Positions 11,765 through 23,814 are shown, counted from the stretch's first letter. The stretch: 64,000 nucleotides of DNA from Imbricaverruca yamaguchii (GCA_034440575.1 JAOTOL010001308.1:538553-602552), one strand, 5' to 3'. Notes: generated from the sequence alone by a model not told the origin. Made by a program: numbers and translations.

Positions 11765-13590
11765 GTTTATTGGCAAGGTGCTGAACGATATGCTCTACTT
11801 GACACATACGTTATATTCATCTTTAGATCGAAATCTTGACTTTACATGTATATATTTGGACATACAAAAATATTTTGATACTATATGGCATGCAGGGCTT
11901 ATTTTTAAGTGCAAAATCCATAGTGGGATTGACGGCACTGCATTAATGTGACTGCAATCATACTTACATAATAGGGAACAACGTGTAAGGGTACGTAACA
12001 GCCTATCATCACCAATTACCATAAATGCGGGTTGCACACAGGGTTCTGTTTTGGGACCCCTTTTGGCATTAATATATTTAAATGACTTGGCAGACATGAT
12101 TACAAATGAAATCCTTTTTTTCGCTGATGACACGTCGCTTTACGCTTCACATATACAAGGCTCACTAGAAGCACAACAATCGATTCAAAAAGATCTCGAT
12201 ATTATACACGAATTTGGAACAACATGGGGCATACAATTTAATGCGGCAAAAACGATCCAACAAACATTCACATGTAAGAGTATCAGTAAACCGCTAAATC
12301 TCAGAATGGGAGGCCAGCCAATACCAATCTTAGGAAATCATAAACACCTCGGCCTTACATTTTCTTCCGACTTGCGCTTCCATAGTCACATAAACGATAT
12401 TATCCTAAAGGTCAATTGTGCACTAAGCCCCCTTTATCCTGTTGCAAGTAAGATTCCCAAACAAATCCTCTGTAACTTGTATAAAATTTACATTCGGCCT
12501 CTGTTTGACTATGCAGATACTATATATGACGGACATATAACAATATCTGATGCACTCAGACTTGATAAATTACAAAAAAGAGCAACTAGATTAACCACAG
12601 GTGCACTATATAGAACATCATCCGGAAAAATTAGACCGTAATTGGGATTGGATGAGCTAAAAACACGGCGAGAAATTCATAAACTTCTTTTGTTCCACAA
12701 AATCAAGCACGCAGGTCCGGGTCTACCAACTTATATTAGAAAACTAGTTACTGAACCACGACATACAGTTACAGGAAGGCGTCTCAGAAATTAAACTACA
12801 CTGACAGTCCCGCTAAATAGAATCGCCTTGTTCCAAAAATCGTTTTTCCTGGCCACAACAAAGATGTGGAACAATCTTCCTGAAAATTTGAGGCATGAAC
12901 GAAACATCAATAAATTCAAGAGGGCAATTATGGGTCGCACAGGTGCCACGATACCGCCACAATATTATAGTCTCGGTACGAAACCAGGCAACACGCTGCA
13001 TGTAAGGTTCAGGATGGGCCTCACTGAACTAAACGCAGACACATTTGTTGTCAATCCTCTACATGACCCATCATGCTCATGCGGCTATTCCAAACAAGAT
13101 GCAATTCATTTCATATTTCACTGTCCTCTTCATGCTTACGATATAAATATTATATTTACCAAACTGAGAAACACGACAGATATGTTCACTAACTTAACCG
13201 AAAAGAAGATTTCACAAACGCTCATTTTTGGAAATGGTCTCGGTAAGAACCTTCAGCTGTGTGTAGCCTTAGCATTTCAGACGTTTCTTATCAACACAAA
13301 ACGCTTTAACACAAAAAATTAACATACAGAACTAACCAGGTGCTGCCGGGTGCGGGCGCAATATGAGTACCAAACATGTGTGCATACTTTGTGACGATGG
13401 GGCGTGCTGGCGGGGCGGGCGGCGATTGTCGCACCGTGTCGGTGGTCACGTTTTATTGGATGGAAACGTTGTTGCGAGAGGCACCTCGAATTAAGATAAT
13501 TTTGGTCTTTTGTGCCAATCCCAAAATTGTTCATGCTATGTGTGCTATGATGTGCTAAATAAATAAACAAACAAACAAACAAAACGTTCT
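11765..13590 (+). mobile_element. 5'-truncated non-LTR retrotransposon, RT to 3' tail
   Basis: The reading begins inside the reverse transcriptase (VLNDMLYLTHTLYSSLDRN) and continues with FTCIYLDIQKYFDTIWHAGL (fingers/palm), a TGA at 11949, then GCTQGSVLGPLLALIYLNDL and the catalytic LFFADDTSLYA at about 12113-12146. It runs on through thumb motifs (HLGLTFSSDLRFHSHI, YKIYIRPLFDYA, LDKLQKRATRL), a stop near 12640, then FLATTKMWNNLPENLR. A C-terminal Cys-rich segment CSCGYSKQDAIHFIFHCPLH (about 13077-13135) follows. The coding part ends at 13322. The 3' end is an AAATAAAT/(AAAC)n tail at 13555-13583. Family placement is within the CR1/L2/Jockey-like lineages. Three internal stops make it inactive. 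It lies inside the large insertion. Confidence 0.85.
12051..12641 (+). pseudogene. Reverse transcriptase palm and thumb, longest intact frame of the LINE
   Basis: This 196-codon frame carries the intact catalytic FADD box within IL-FFADD-TSLYA about 25 residues from its start. RNA-binding and thumb segments follow, ending in LQKRATRLTTG. RNA-templated DNA synthesis is the family function. The frame lacks the fingers and the first catalytic aspartate, which lie upstream beyond a stop at 11949, so it cannot work alone. The first methionine is internal and not a real start. A separate frame (12828-13322) carries the C-terminal domain. Confidence 0.8.
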
Positions 13591-14840
13591 TCGACTGTAT
13601 ATTCAAAAGTTATATTGTTCCACTAGATTGCCGACGCCTCGTGCTTCCGACATGATCACCGTATCCCAGCAATTGATCACGAAATCCGAAACGTTGGAAA
13701 TTTCTTGAAATATTAGTAATTCATTTAAAAAACCCTTCAATGGTTATAAAGACATTGCAAGTTATATTTTTATCCCATGTATGCTTAGATTGTACTCCGC
13801 TACTAATTTTTAGTGCCTATTTTTAGTGCTAATTTTCAGTGCCTCACTATTTGATTCCTAATCTATGACACTTCGTTTTGACCTGCCCACCCTCCCTCCG
13901 TCGGAATCATGGATTAAGCAGTGGTGAGCTGCTTGCAACAGTCTGACATGTGCTGTCTAATTCGCAGGTGCTGGATTGGTGTTGGATTCCGAAGTCAGCT
14001 TAATAAATGTCACTTGTCGCAGATTTGGACACTTGAAAGCCGTCACTCGCGCTCTCCTTTCCGACTCCATTTTCTGTGCCATGTCCCATGCTCTATTCTT
14101 CATCCGAAAATAATGCATTTCGTGTGTAAAAATAGCTTGGATTTCGACATGTCCAATCTGATTATAGTGTGCTGAAATCCACATTTCCTTCACGAGGTAT
14201 ATCAGTTATATTTTGCTAACCCATATTGTTCACAACCGAAGCCTACGTACCGTACATGCGTTGCATCGCGAATTATCTACGACGCGTATGACAGCGACCA
14301 AATGCCCACTGGTCGAATTCGCTGGATCGACAAGACATCGGTGTGAATGAAAGCGGCGACAAAATTTAGGGGTGACCACTGATCTGTATGCAGTTTTGGC
14401 TTCGATAGGTGTTTTATTAGCCAATATCTCTCATATAGTCATGTATCCAGTTCTTCAGATAACCATCATGTATCATGTACTCATTACTTGTCGGTAATTA
14501 ATTGAAGCTAAAAAAGGCAGTATTTGCTAAAAATACAGTATTTAACATGTGTGCTAGATCATACCAACATTTTTGGTAAACTTGAATAGCTTTTTTATTG
14601 TCCATATTCAGAAACACTTTGGTTTCATCTATTTGTTTCATACTTATTGTCAGGCTACATAGCATTTTCACACGTCTGGACACCTCCATAAATTGCCACT
14701 CGATGAAATGCGTAATGTTGTGTTGTAAGACAAAAGCGCCATGCCAAGATAAAAGGGGTTATTCTCGACACCGTGTGAGTTCAGAATTCCAACCTTGCCT
14801 GGGGTCCATTTGAACGTGGATGAACGTGAATCATTTGAAT
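13591..14840. other. No gene seen
   Basis: AT-rich sequence with short unmatched frames only. Nothing recognisable. Confidence 0.5.
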
Positions 14841-14844
14841 GTGG

Positions 14845-14918
14845 ACGTGTCACCCATGGGGCCTATGGGTGACACGTGTCACCATAGACGTGTCACCCAT
14901 AGACGTGTCACCCATACT
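14845..14918. repeat. Perfect 12-bp hairpin followed by direct repeats of the same word
   Basis: CGTGTCACCCAT at the left pairs perfectly with ATGGGTGACACG to its right across a 7-nt loop (GGGGCCT). The same word then recurs as direct repeats 'cgtgtcacccata' twice more up to 14918. It abuts the truncated end of the LINE fragment that follows. Confidence 0.85.
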
Positions 14919-14919
14919 G

Positions 14920-15350
14920 CATGCCATTGCTAAACCATGCGGCGAACCACTGGTTGTCGATGCAGTACCACCCTAGCTTCTCCACGAGGCAGTGCGCAAC
15001 ACTGTCGAATGCTTTTGAGGTGTCTGCCGTGACTAATGAAATCATCATATCTTTGTCAACATTGCTAGTCGCATGTACTACAGCTCAAGCAAGCACTGCC
15101 GCCTTCGTCGATAGGTCAGGGCGGAAGCCATATTGTTGACGGAATATAATATGCAGACTAAGTACGTATTCCGTCAGTTTTGTACATACTGTAAGCGCAC
15201 AAAGCCTACTCACGACCAGCAATATCGATATTGGTCGATAGTTGCACCGCTTAGCATCGTCGCCTTTATCTATCGGCACTATTGTAATGATTTTCCGGTT
15301 CACAATGTTACTATTAATAACATGCAGTAGATGCATGCATGCAGATGTCG
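14920..15350 (-). mobile_element. LINE reverse transcriptase fragment, minus strand
   Basis: Minus-strand translation from 15285 gives GDDAKRCNYRPISILLVV, then FRQQYGFRPDLSTKAAVLA, the conserved RT fingers motifs (N-Y-R-P-I-S, and Q-x-G-F-R). Past a stop it continues with MMISLVTADTSKAFDSVAHC, containing the first catalytic Asp region (A-D-x-S-K-A-F-D), and LGWYCIDNQWFAAW. The fragment then stops at the repeated hairpin sequence near 14920. It lacks the YADD/FADD box and is a dead remnant. The lineage is not resolved but differs from the CR1 copies here. Confidence 0.75.
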
Positions 15351-15739
15351 GCACCGCCGCACAATGATATCAGTACATGACGATCTCATCCGCCTCAGCA
15401 TGGGCGATAGCTACGGCAGCGCCGCAGGGCGCTGAGAAAGCGTTCCCGCTGCAGAATCATTGCCGGCGTGACGGGAGCAAATTTGGAGCGCCACAGACGC
15501 TGCGTTTTCTCAGTCCTTCCCAGGCTGCTAGTCAATGGCGACACCAGGGAATGGCCAGACGCCATATTGCGGGTGGATACAATGTAAATATTGCGAGAGT
15601 ATCACAGTGCATCTAACATTTTAAGCCAACCGTAAGCTCAGATACAAGTAGGTCCGAACAATGTGTGCGTCCTCTATATCCGCCACTACTCTGCATATCA
15701 GTTTCCCACGGGACGGCAGCCGATTGCCAAGCTATGAAA

Positions 15740-16595
15740 CGCTAACAATACAGGCACACAACGAGCTCGTATTCAATAGCATCATCCTGCCATCTAACGA
15801 GAAATATTGTTACCTACGCTTCAGCGTTCAATCTGACATTCATTCTTTATTCAACGCGGTAATACCAAGACCGTGCTGCTACCTAGCGAGAGAAAGCTGA
15901 ACTTATGCTTCTTGGACATCGGAATTGAGAGTAGATCTTCTGAACAATCCAGTCCAGAAAGTAGATCCTCTGAACATACCGGCCCAAGAGTAGATCTTCT
16001 GAACATTCCGGGCCAAGAGTAGGTCTTCTGAAAATTCAGTCCCGAGAGTAGATCTTGTGAACACTTCCATCCTCCGAGTAGATCCTCTGAACATTTCCAG
16101 TAGTAGATCTTCTGAACATTTCCATCAGTAGATCTTCTGAACAACTAAGGCCTATTTGTAGATCCTCTGAACAATGCAGTCCCGAGAGTAGATCTTGTGA
16201 AAAAAATCTCCTGAAAGTAGATCCTGTGAACACTTTCGTCTTCGAGTAGGTCTTCTGAACAAACCAGTCCCGAGAGTAGATCTTGTGAACACTTCCAGCT
16301 TTCAGTAGATCCTCTGAACATTTGCATTCGGGAGTAGATCTTCTGAACACTTGAGGCCTATTTGTAGATCCTCTGAACAACCCAGTCCCGAGAGTAGATC
16401 TTGTGAAAACATTCTCCTGAAAGTAGATCCTGTGAACACTTTCGTCTTCGAGTAGATCTTCTGAACAACCCAGTCCCGAGAGTAGATCTTGTGAAAATAG
16501 ATGTTCTGAAAGTAGATCCTGTGAAAATAAATCCTCTAAAAGTAGATCTACTGAACGTAGGTCTTCTGAAAGTAGATCTTGTGAGCTTCCCCCAC
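15740..16595 (-). repeat. Right terminal inverted repeat of the large insertion
   Basis: Reverse complement of 2900-3765 with the array tails in the same order. The array occupies about 15910-16580. One unit (tail actcttggcccgg) is extra relative to the left copy and a few units differ by point changes. The shared non-array flank reaches about 15740. Frames such as 16036-16380 are by-products. The stretch 15351-15739 holds no recognised gene. Confidence 0.9.
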
Positions 16596-17168
16596 CCTAA
16601 AGACCTTCAAATCATCCGCAAATTTAAAAACTTTACTGCTTAGGCCACTTTTAATGTTATTTACAAATATAATGAACAGTAGTGGCCCCAATACTGACCC
16701 ATGGGGGACTCCACTAAGAACATTTTGCCATGATGACTTTGTACCATTTAGCATCACTCTTTGCTGTCTATCTGAAAGCCACAACTCTATCCATTTTAAG
16801 ATTCTACCTGCAATACCATGGGCCTGAAGCTGTATCATTAACCGTTTATGGGGTACCTTGTCAAAGGCCTTACTAAAGTCAAGATATGCTACATCAACCT
16901 GATTTCCCTGATCAAATTGTTCTGTAGCGAAGTTAAAAAAGTCCAAGAGATTTGTGAGACACGATAGTCCTTTTCTAAACCCATGTTGAGTATTTTGTAT
17001 CAATCTGTTTCCTTCCAGATAACTAACTATTCTATCCTTGATAATTGATTCGAGTACCTTGCAGACTAGGGATGTGAGACTTACTGGCCTATAGTTTTCA
17101 ACTTTCCCTCTTTCTCCTTTCTTGAAAATAGGAACTACATTTGCTCTTTTCCAATCGGATTCCAAATT
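16596..17168 (-). mobile_element. CR1-like LINE, RT half of the split copy
   Basis: A minus-strand frame from 17165 encodes the first two-thirds of a CR1-type reverse transcriptase without a stop. It has WKRANVVPIFKKGE, NYRPVSLTSLVCKVLE, QHGFRKGLSCLTNLL, YLDFSKAFDKVPHKRL (catalytic Asp), GVPHGSVLGPLLFIIFVNNI and FKFADDLKVFR (catalytic FADD). Immediately after FR the sequence turns into the terminal array, and the frame runs on into it as a chimaeric tail to 16548. The continuing CR1 residues are found at 2899. The 5' truncation lies at about 17168. The intactness of this part suggests that the CR1 copy was fairly young when interrupted. Confidence 0.92.
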
Positions 17169-18639
17169 TGCAAATTTGCAAACTTGACAGCCAATCCAAA
17201 TTTGCTCCCTTTGCCAATCATCGCGGCCGCTTCCTGCTAGTATTCACATCTCCTGCTAGTTCCCAGGTTCCGTGAATGTCGCACATTCTGCTCATGGTAT
17301 GTACCAGGACTACCTGCTCAGTTGATATGCCAACACCAGTATACCTCAATACGACTTCTGAAAGTAGGATGGTTGCCTAGCAACCGGCACTGCTATGGCC
17401 ATACTTATAGCTATCATGTAGGATGATCAATACGAGTCATGGATGCTACGAGTCACAAGATCATGATCTCATATGCTTGCGTCACTGTTGCTAGGTGAAC
17501 AAATATTTGCATCATTATCGCGCTTGTCTGCCAAATGATTGATTCGCTATTTTTATGACACGTTTATCACACAAACAAGCATTCGTGCATCGAAATTCTT
17601 CTACACGAGCAGCAGCGTTCCATCAAAGTTGGTGAGAAAAGGCAGGACGGCAATAAAGCCTGAGTAAGATTGTATACTTTGTGAGAAAAATGTTGATTCC
17701 ACTGAGGAACATTCGATTGGTTGCACCAAAGTGAGGGAATATTTATGATGGAGGTGTATCGATTAAAAAAAACAACACGTAGTAATAACACATTCATAGC
17801 ACAAAGTACACCTACCTGGAGTTTGGAAGACATTGCATTGTGTTGGCGGACTTACAGCAAATATCCGCATGCTTGTTAGAACATCATATTTCAAGCGATA
17901 ATCTTGCAGTCGTTCGAATTCTCACCTTTTGCACCAGCTGTTGCAGAAATGATTGTATCATTCCGTAGCCATTATTATTGCTTGGCAGCCATTAAGCTAC
18001 TCCACATCCCCAGTAAACTCTGTTTAACACTATATTTGGAATGACGTGTCCTAAGACACGCCATTGTTTCAAGGCATAATACCGTAATTGTTGCGGTGAT
18101 TTGCTTTGATGTGTCACCTGCAAGTGATCCTACGATCCGACTGTATACTGCTTGGTGCGCTCTCCTGCAATCCCACCAAACGTGCATGAACATAAGCGAA
18201 TTTTCTGTTTGTCGCTTCTGTTCTGTTTTGCCTACAAAGTGACGATAGTTGCACGTACATAAGTATCTATTCTCCTTGTAGCTTTTCCCACTGGCTAGTT
18301 ACGATGGATTCATGGCTAGGTGTACTAATGCCGAGGAATAGGTCAATCGCCACCAAAGAAACAGGATAACTCAAAATTGAACAACCATCGAGCTGCTAGG
18401 TATGCCAGGAAGGATGAGTGGTGAGATGGGGGTGAAGGAGAAGGGGGCGACTAGCGTCTTGTGTTCCCGGCCGTGTCGGCTGACCGCTCCGTTCGTTATT
18501 GTCGCCTGGTGTTTTGCCGACTCCACCAAGTCATGTCCTCCACAATATGCGCCTCCGACCTTTCCTTCCCACCCACTCGGTAGGCCTCAAGTGATATGCT
18601 AGAAAAGCAGCATGTCTCATGCATAGGCTTCTCGCCAAG
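17169..18639. other. No gene recognised upstream of the first visible tektin exon
   Basis: Only short frames. A preceding tektin exon must lie further upstream, in this stretch or left of the large insertion, but I could not identify it. Confidence 0.5.
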
Positions 18640-18858
18640 TTTTCGCTGTGCAGCTTGGTCCAGTGTTGAAATAGATGTACAGGCCCCTCGGCCAAGTGTT
18701 TGGAGTGCATCCTGGTCCAGTGTTTGAACAGATGTGCAGTCCCCTCGTCCAAGTGTTTGCAGTGCAGCTTGGTCCAGTGTTTGCAGTGCAGCTTGGTCCA
18801 GTGTTTACAGTGCAGCTTGGTCCAGTGTTTGTAGTAGAGCTTGGTCCAGTGTTGCTGG
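18640..18858 (+). repeat. 24-bp minisatellite just upstream of tektin exon a
   Basis: Units built on cagtgttt(g)cagtgcagc followed by ttggtc are near-perfect from about 18755 and degenerate before that (variants agatgtacaggcccctcg and agatgtgcagtcccctcg). The array stops about 60 bp before the exon acceptor. Frames through it (18617-19132 minus, 18675-18890 plus) are by-products. Confidence 0.9.
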
Positions 18859-18919
18859 TGCTGTGCGGCACAGACTGGAGCGGGACTTGACTCGGTCGCG
18901 GCTGCCTGTGTGCCACCAG

Positions 18920-19002
18920 GCTACGCGAGCTGAGTAAGAGACAGCAGGATGAGTGTCTCACCACCTGCCGGCACCGCGCCGCCGACACCACCAAGAAGCT
19001 CG
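18920..19002 (+). CDS. Tektin, exon a (partial gene; N-terminal rod)
   Basis: The exon encodes LRELSKRQQDECL...ADTTKKL plus the first base of a Gly codon. It starts after the acceptor gcctgtgtgccaccag, about 30 bp downstream of an in-frame stop (18888-18890), and ends at the donor CTCG|gtacgt. Its split codon joins in phase to the next exon, giving KKL-G-ERLRD, which is how tektins read just before the conserved segment ending in W-K. Length and position fit the family's N-terminal rod (L-R-x-x-S...T...K-L-G-E-R). Tektins are coiled-coil proteins of axonemal doublet microtubules. This exon alone is only weakly conserved; the phase match and spacing make the case. The exon before it, expected to hold the E-W motif, is not identified. 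Confidence 0.72.
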
Positions 19003-19649
19003 GTACGTTCGCCTGACAGCCGACAGTCGATACACGTGTGCAGTCGTCACCCTTAACATTTGACGGCCGAACACCTCGTGAACACCTTCGAGGAAAAGCT
19101 CCATCGAACTCCGATACAGGAAGCAGGTCCACATCAAATTGTTTAACTGCTTGGCAATTCTATGGGTGGAAGTTGGGATTTGCGGTACTATATGTCTCAC
19201 TGGATTTCCGTTTTATGAGTTTTTACATTTCCCTACTCATATCCGGGGCTATGTTCACCTACAATCGTATACAAATTGACATGAATACCGGCGTCTGCAG
19301 CACTAATGAGATTGTTTAAGTTCTTATTCAGTGTTGCAGTGTTGTCTTTATCTTCTGAAACTTCGATTAGTTTCAAAGGATCTGGTTAAGTTTTTAAAAG
19401 CACTCACCTTTATCACAAATGACATAGTCATGGCACTTGTCAGCATTGTGGGTTACATTGCTGCTGTCTTCACGTAGTCACTTAGTAGATGTCCTCAGTT
19501 TGAGAGTTAGAAGGCTCGGCTGGTTGGAAAATACATGCCTCGTTCCCTCAACCGGTTGCTGTTGCAAATATCAGACGGGCCGTGAGTTTTAACATGATGT
19601 GCATAGCAAAAAGATTGGTTGGGAATTACTTCGATATATGCATATATGC

Positions 19650-19694
<45 letters not shown>

Positions 19695-19708
19695 TATATA
19701 TATATATA

Positions 19709-19764
<56 letters not shown>

Positions 19765-22579
19765 TATATACATATATGTATGTATGTATTTATATATATA
19801 TTTAGCCCTTCTTGGACTGACAAAGATCAGTAGCCTGGTAGGACATATTCAAATGAAGACAACTGATTGATAATGAAGGAGGCATTCCAGGTCTCAGCTT
19901 GTTATACCATTCGATACATCAGATATTCGGGAGGAAAGACAATGTCCCGTCTCAGGCAAGCGTTGGTTTCAGGAGCTTTCAGAGCATTGCCGCTACAAAA
20001 CCTGATCAGTGCGACTTCAGGAACACATCGTTTGTAGCCGACTGACGTCAGCTTGACTGCGTTCACTTCAAAATAGACCAAGCAGCATGGAAGCTGCGAC
20101 GCGTTATTGACGCCAGAAGTATCTTGTGAACTGATATCTGTAAATATTTGACCAGCGGCGGGGCATTAAATGACACAGGTGCGACGTTTGTAAGGCGATA
20201 ATTCGGCTCAATCACGCGTGGATGGTATGTGTTGCCACTTATTGCCAGATCCCCGAGGCTAATGTTGGCTTCGTGTGCGCAATAATGCACGCCAGATTAG
20301 CTCGTCCTTGTGGTGTTCCAGTCTCCATCACAATGATGGCGAGTCGAGAAGTCTGCGACGCATTTACATTTCCAAGTACCGCCATCCCGGCGATTGTGAT
20401 CCCTTGGACTTTTGAACGGTAGTGACTGTTTGTCTTCAGGGTTTTTAAGAAATAATCCAGTTAGAAATAATCGCGACCGGCTTAGCTTGGATCACATCTG
20501 ATCGTCAGGTGCAAATTGATCGTAGAAGACATCGCTATTATTTTGTTTAACCGATGTATACAAATGCAACCGTAAGTATGTCCGAAGCAACGTCCATCGG
20601 CCTCCCGACGGCCGACAAGATGAGGACGTTGTCGAGCTATTCTGCACGCCGGACAGTCCGCTGATCTCTGCTAATGGCTCTGCTCACTGCGACGAACATT
20701 TATATGTGTATGTGCCACTGGTAGACATGGGTACGAGTATTTTGATAGACGTGGGCATGCTTAAGTATGAGGGGGAGGCTGGAACCAGAGTGAACTCGTC
20801 AATGTTTACTCTTCGGAAGTGAACATTGACGTTTTTAGCATGCAGCATGTTGAAGATGGCAAGACATTTGGGAAATTTGTGTCTTGAGATCATTTTTTAT
20901 TTATGCAATTTCTTTTTCCAACACAATGTTCATGAGTGTGGTGAATTTTATATGGCTTCTCGTTTTCTCTGCAAATGCATTCTTTTCAGTTGACTAGCAA
21001 AATCCACCAAAAGTGGGCTTGGGGTTGGGCAACATAGCAGAAAAATATTGCAGAAAAAGTGTAGCATGGCCTAACCTACCATAGCCCCATGGAAAAAGCT
21101 CGAAAAGTGCACAAAATTCGAGCAATTTTTCCTTTTAAAATATTACTCTAAAAAACGAACCTAATAAGACATGGCCTAAACTTCCTTCTAGAATATATGC
21201 AACATTTGTATCTTCAAATGCATTCAAGTACTATAATGTCAGACTGCCATTGCATTTTGCAACGAACTGCAGAAACCCAAGCAAGTAGTATACTGGAACT
21301 GTTTTTATCAAACCCAGTCAAATTCCATAATATGCCTGACATTCCATGTATAAAGTAAGCGAACAATCCTTGTCCTCCATCCATTGCAGCTCTAGCTAAT
21401 AAGTCACTATAATTTTTCATTTGATGGTCATCCCTTTTCACATTATCGCCATTTTTTTGCGATATCTTCATGGACTTCATCAGTATATTGTAGTAATTGG
21501 AACAGGTATCCTAACCACATTGTTCCATCACAATACTGCTTGAAGTTACCCTATAACATCTACCGGATTATCTCAATAGAATTGTGTATTTCAACTGCAT
21601 CTCTATGCATTTGCATATACATTTTACTAATCATGTGATGTAAGATGTTCAATATCCACAACTTAAAATAAACTTGGCATGCTGTTCATTAATCATTTAT
21701 CAAGTACTTACATTGGGATACAGCTTGCAGTTTACCACACTATGGAATGCCAATTATGAAACTAGGTATAAACAGCTTCTGTTTTGCCGAGGGGAAGCCA
21801 TGGTATTTGTTCAGCTAAGCCACACATAATTTATGCCATTGTCTCTTCCATTGTTTTACTCATTTTACCAATAAACATGGGTAGAAGCCTTTGCTGTTTG
21901 TACGCACTGCATTACGCCGGATTTGAAACACAAAATTTAGTTACTGTATTACCACCGTAATAAGTTACTTACCCTTCCATGCTTTATGTTTTCGTTAAAA
22001 TTAGTAATTTCAGTATCACAAGCCTTTGCCTTTGCATCCATGACGCGAATTGGTCTAAAAACTTTGCATGGAAGAAACCAACGTATGGTTCCCTGTTTAT
22101 CATGCTTGGCAGCTTGGAGACCACGACATATGTGACGTCATTGCTACCAGAAGGTTTTTAAATCGATGACAACCCATAAGTGAATGCATTAAATTATGCT
22201 GTAAGTGTTTCCCCTGTGACAAGAACATTTCAGTGTTCTCTACGAAATATTATTACCGCTTTTCGCAACTAAAAACACATTACGTGAAACTTGTCCATTG
22301 TCTAGCGCCGGCGCAACGTCATTGTGTCACTATCGGCAAGTTAATGACGAATGCCAAAAAATGCGATATGAATAATGTTTGAACAGCTATTCGGGCGAGG
22401 TGAGTCGAGCGGAGTCCTGGACTATGCCGTACCACTGCCGTCGACTCACGTGCCAGGGACGTTGGTCCGAGTAGTGCGACAGCGACACGACATCGTCAGA
22501 CCGTGCGTCACGTCACGTCACGTCACGTCTTCTGACACGGGAACTGTGAGCGCTGACGAGAACGCGCCCCCATCGGCAG
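19003..22579 (+). other. Tektin intron 1 of the visible set
   Basis: About 3.6 kb. It contains an AT microsatellite (19638-19800) and, 50 bp before the next exon, a run of CGTCA units (22503-22528). No other gene, RNA or transposon could be recognised in 19801-22500. Confidence 0.6.
19638..19800. repeat. (AT)n / TATATGCA microsatellite
   Basis: Alternating TA interspersed with GCATA and CATATATG words. Frames over it (Tyr-Ile repeats) are not proteins. Confidence 0.95.
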
Positions 22580-22707
22580 GCGAGCGTCTCCGCGACACCA
22601 ACTACTGGAAGTTCGAGCTGGAGCGGCTGCTGGAGGACATGCGCAACGAGATCGACCTGCTGGTGGCGCAGCGGAACCGGCTGCGGAACTCCTTCAACAC
22701 GTCCCAG
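22580..22707 (+). CDS. Tektin, exon b
   Basis: The exon encodes (G)ERLRDTNYWKFELERLL, then EDMRNEIDLLVAQRNRL and RNSFNTSQ: 42 full codons plus the two bases completing the preceding Gly. The block R-x-x-D-x-x-x-W-K-x-E-L-E followed by E-I-D-x-L and R-L is diagnostic of tektins. Acceptor is catcggcag|GC and donor CAG|gtggga, phase 0. Third positions are strongly GC (ctgctggaggacatgcgc), unlike the flanks. The open frame upstream (22375-22579) is accidental read-through of intron. Likely role: rod segment of a ciliary microtubule inner protein. I cannot say which of tektins 1-5 it is. Confidence 0.9.
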
Positions 22708-23282
22708 GTGGGAAGCACTGGAGCAAGTGTCGAAAGTGGACCACAGACCACTGCTGGACGGGCAGCGCAGAGTTTCGAATTCACAACGATGGAACACTCA
22801 TTCTTTTCATGCACGACCTCAACTACTAAACCTTGTCGGCTGGAATACGTTCAGCCTACTGGCTTTCTAGACATTCGTTTGTGAAGGAATTTCTACTATT
22901 ACACATGTATACTATTACAAGGAATTTGTAATATTACATACCACGAAATAGATTTGGTGTTCCACACAAAATACAATCACAAAGAGTAGGCACTCGATAT
23001 GCGGAATGTGCAAGGAGAGTTTCGGTGGTCTGTTTCCAAACTATAGAGCGGGGGGACGTTGGAATGTTAAGGTGCCAGGTTAGAGCCTGGAGCCGTCACC
23101 CGACCTGGCTGGGCGCCGGGCGGGTTCACTTCGAGCCGTGCCCACCTCGTTTTCCGTCAGGGTCGGCTCCCTTCACAGTCACAACGGCTGCACAGCGATG
23201 TCTGGAACCTACGATCAGCGTCCGTCACATTGTTGGTACCCGTGACTTGTGCGCCCTGACACAAAATGTACATAGCGAGGTG

Positions 23283-23346
23283 GAAATGCCTACATACATA
23301 CATATACACATACATATGTATATATAATATTAAATATAATATATAT

Positions 23347-23418
<72 letters not shown>

Positions 23419-23455
23419 ATATATATAAAATAATATTATTTATATATATTTTAGA
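23283..23455. repeat. (AT)n microsatellite
   Basis: Starts in CATA/TACA words and becomes nearly pure TA from 23336 to 23412, then TATATAAAA variants. Confidence 0.95.
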
Positions 23456-23814
23456 TATTTTATGCGCTTAGGCCGCTAGTTTTTCTTTCCTTCTTTATTT
23501 TGTGAGGACCTTCTGAGGGTTCATAGCTTGCGGCCTCTTCCGCGATTTTGGGGTACTCCATTCTACTTTGACATTATTAAAAATGATTGCCAGGATGTAA
23601 AATAGTAATATACACCTAATTTGCCCAATTCGTTGGCCATCAAGAAACACTGGATCCATATCGTTCACTGGTTATTTCAGTTTTAAGGCCCATCGATCAG
23701 GCCTAATCATTTAGCGCACACGATCAGTGTCGTAAAAATATTGACTTCCGGTTAGACCATGGCTATTTGACTACGTTTTCCTAGATAGTATTCGTTTTCA
23801 GTGTCACACGAGTC

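Larger units (their letters stand above)
2900..16595. mobile_element. Large foldback-like insertion with tandem-array terminal inverted repeats
   Basis: This 13.7-kb block separates two same-strand pieces of one CR1 element and is bounded by long inverted repeats (2900-3765 and 15740-16595). The two edges start GTGGGTGAGGCTCA (left, + strand) and GTGGGGGAAGCTCA (right, minus strand). A second CR1 copy is uninterrupted across the same point (56436-56460), which acts as an empty-site comparison. The interior contains satellites and dead retroelements and no recognisable transposase, so if this is a transposon it is non-autonomous and old, and later insertions have swollen it. Terminal arrays of subrepeats are known in foldback elements such as Drosophila FB and Galileo. 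The alternative is a large inversion or segmental event seeded by two arrays. Boundaries are good to a few bases. Confidence 0.7.

Noticed and set aside
11655..11765. YSKADVVEWFKVG as a possible N-terminal tektin exon (E-W motif)
   Set aside because: No splice signals in phase, and the frame runs directly into LINE reverse transcriptase.
23055..23165. Possible tRNA-like sequence (ttaaggtgccaggtt ... gggttcacttcgagcc)
   Set aside because: Box spacing and stems do not fit a tRNA; kept only as a weak SINE-like hint.
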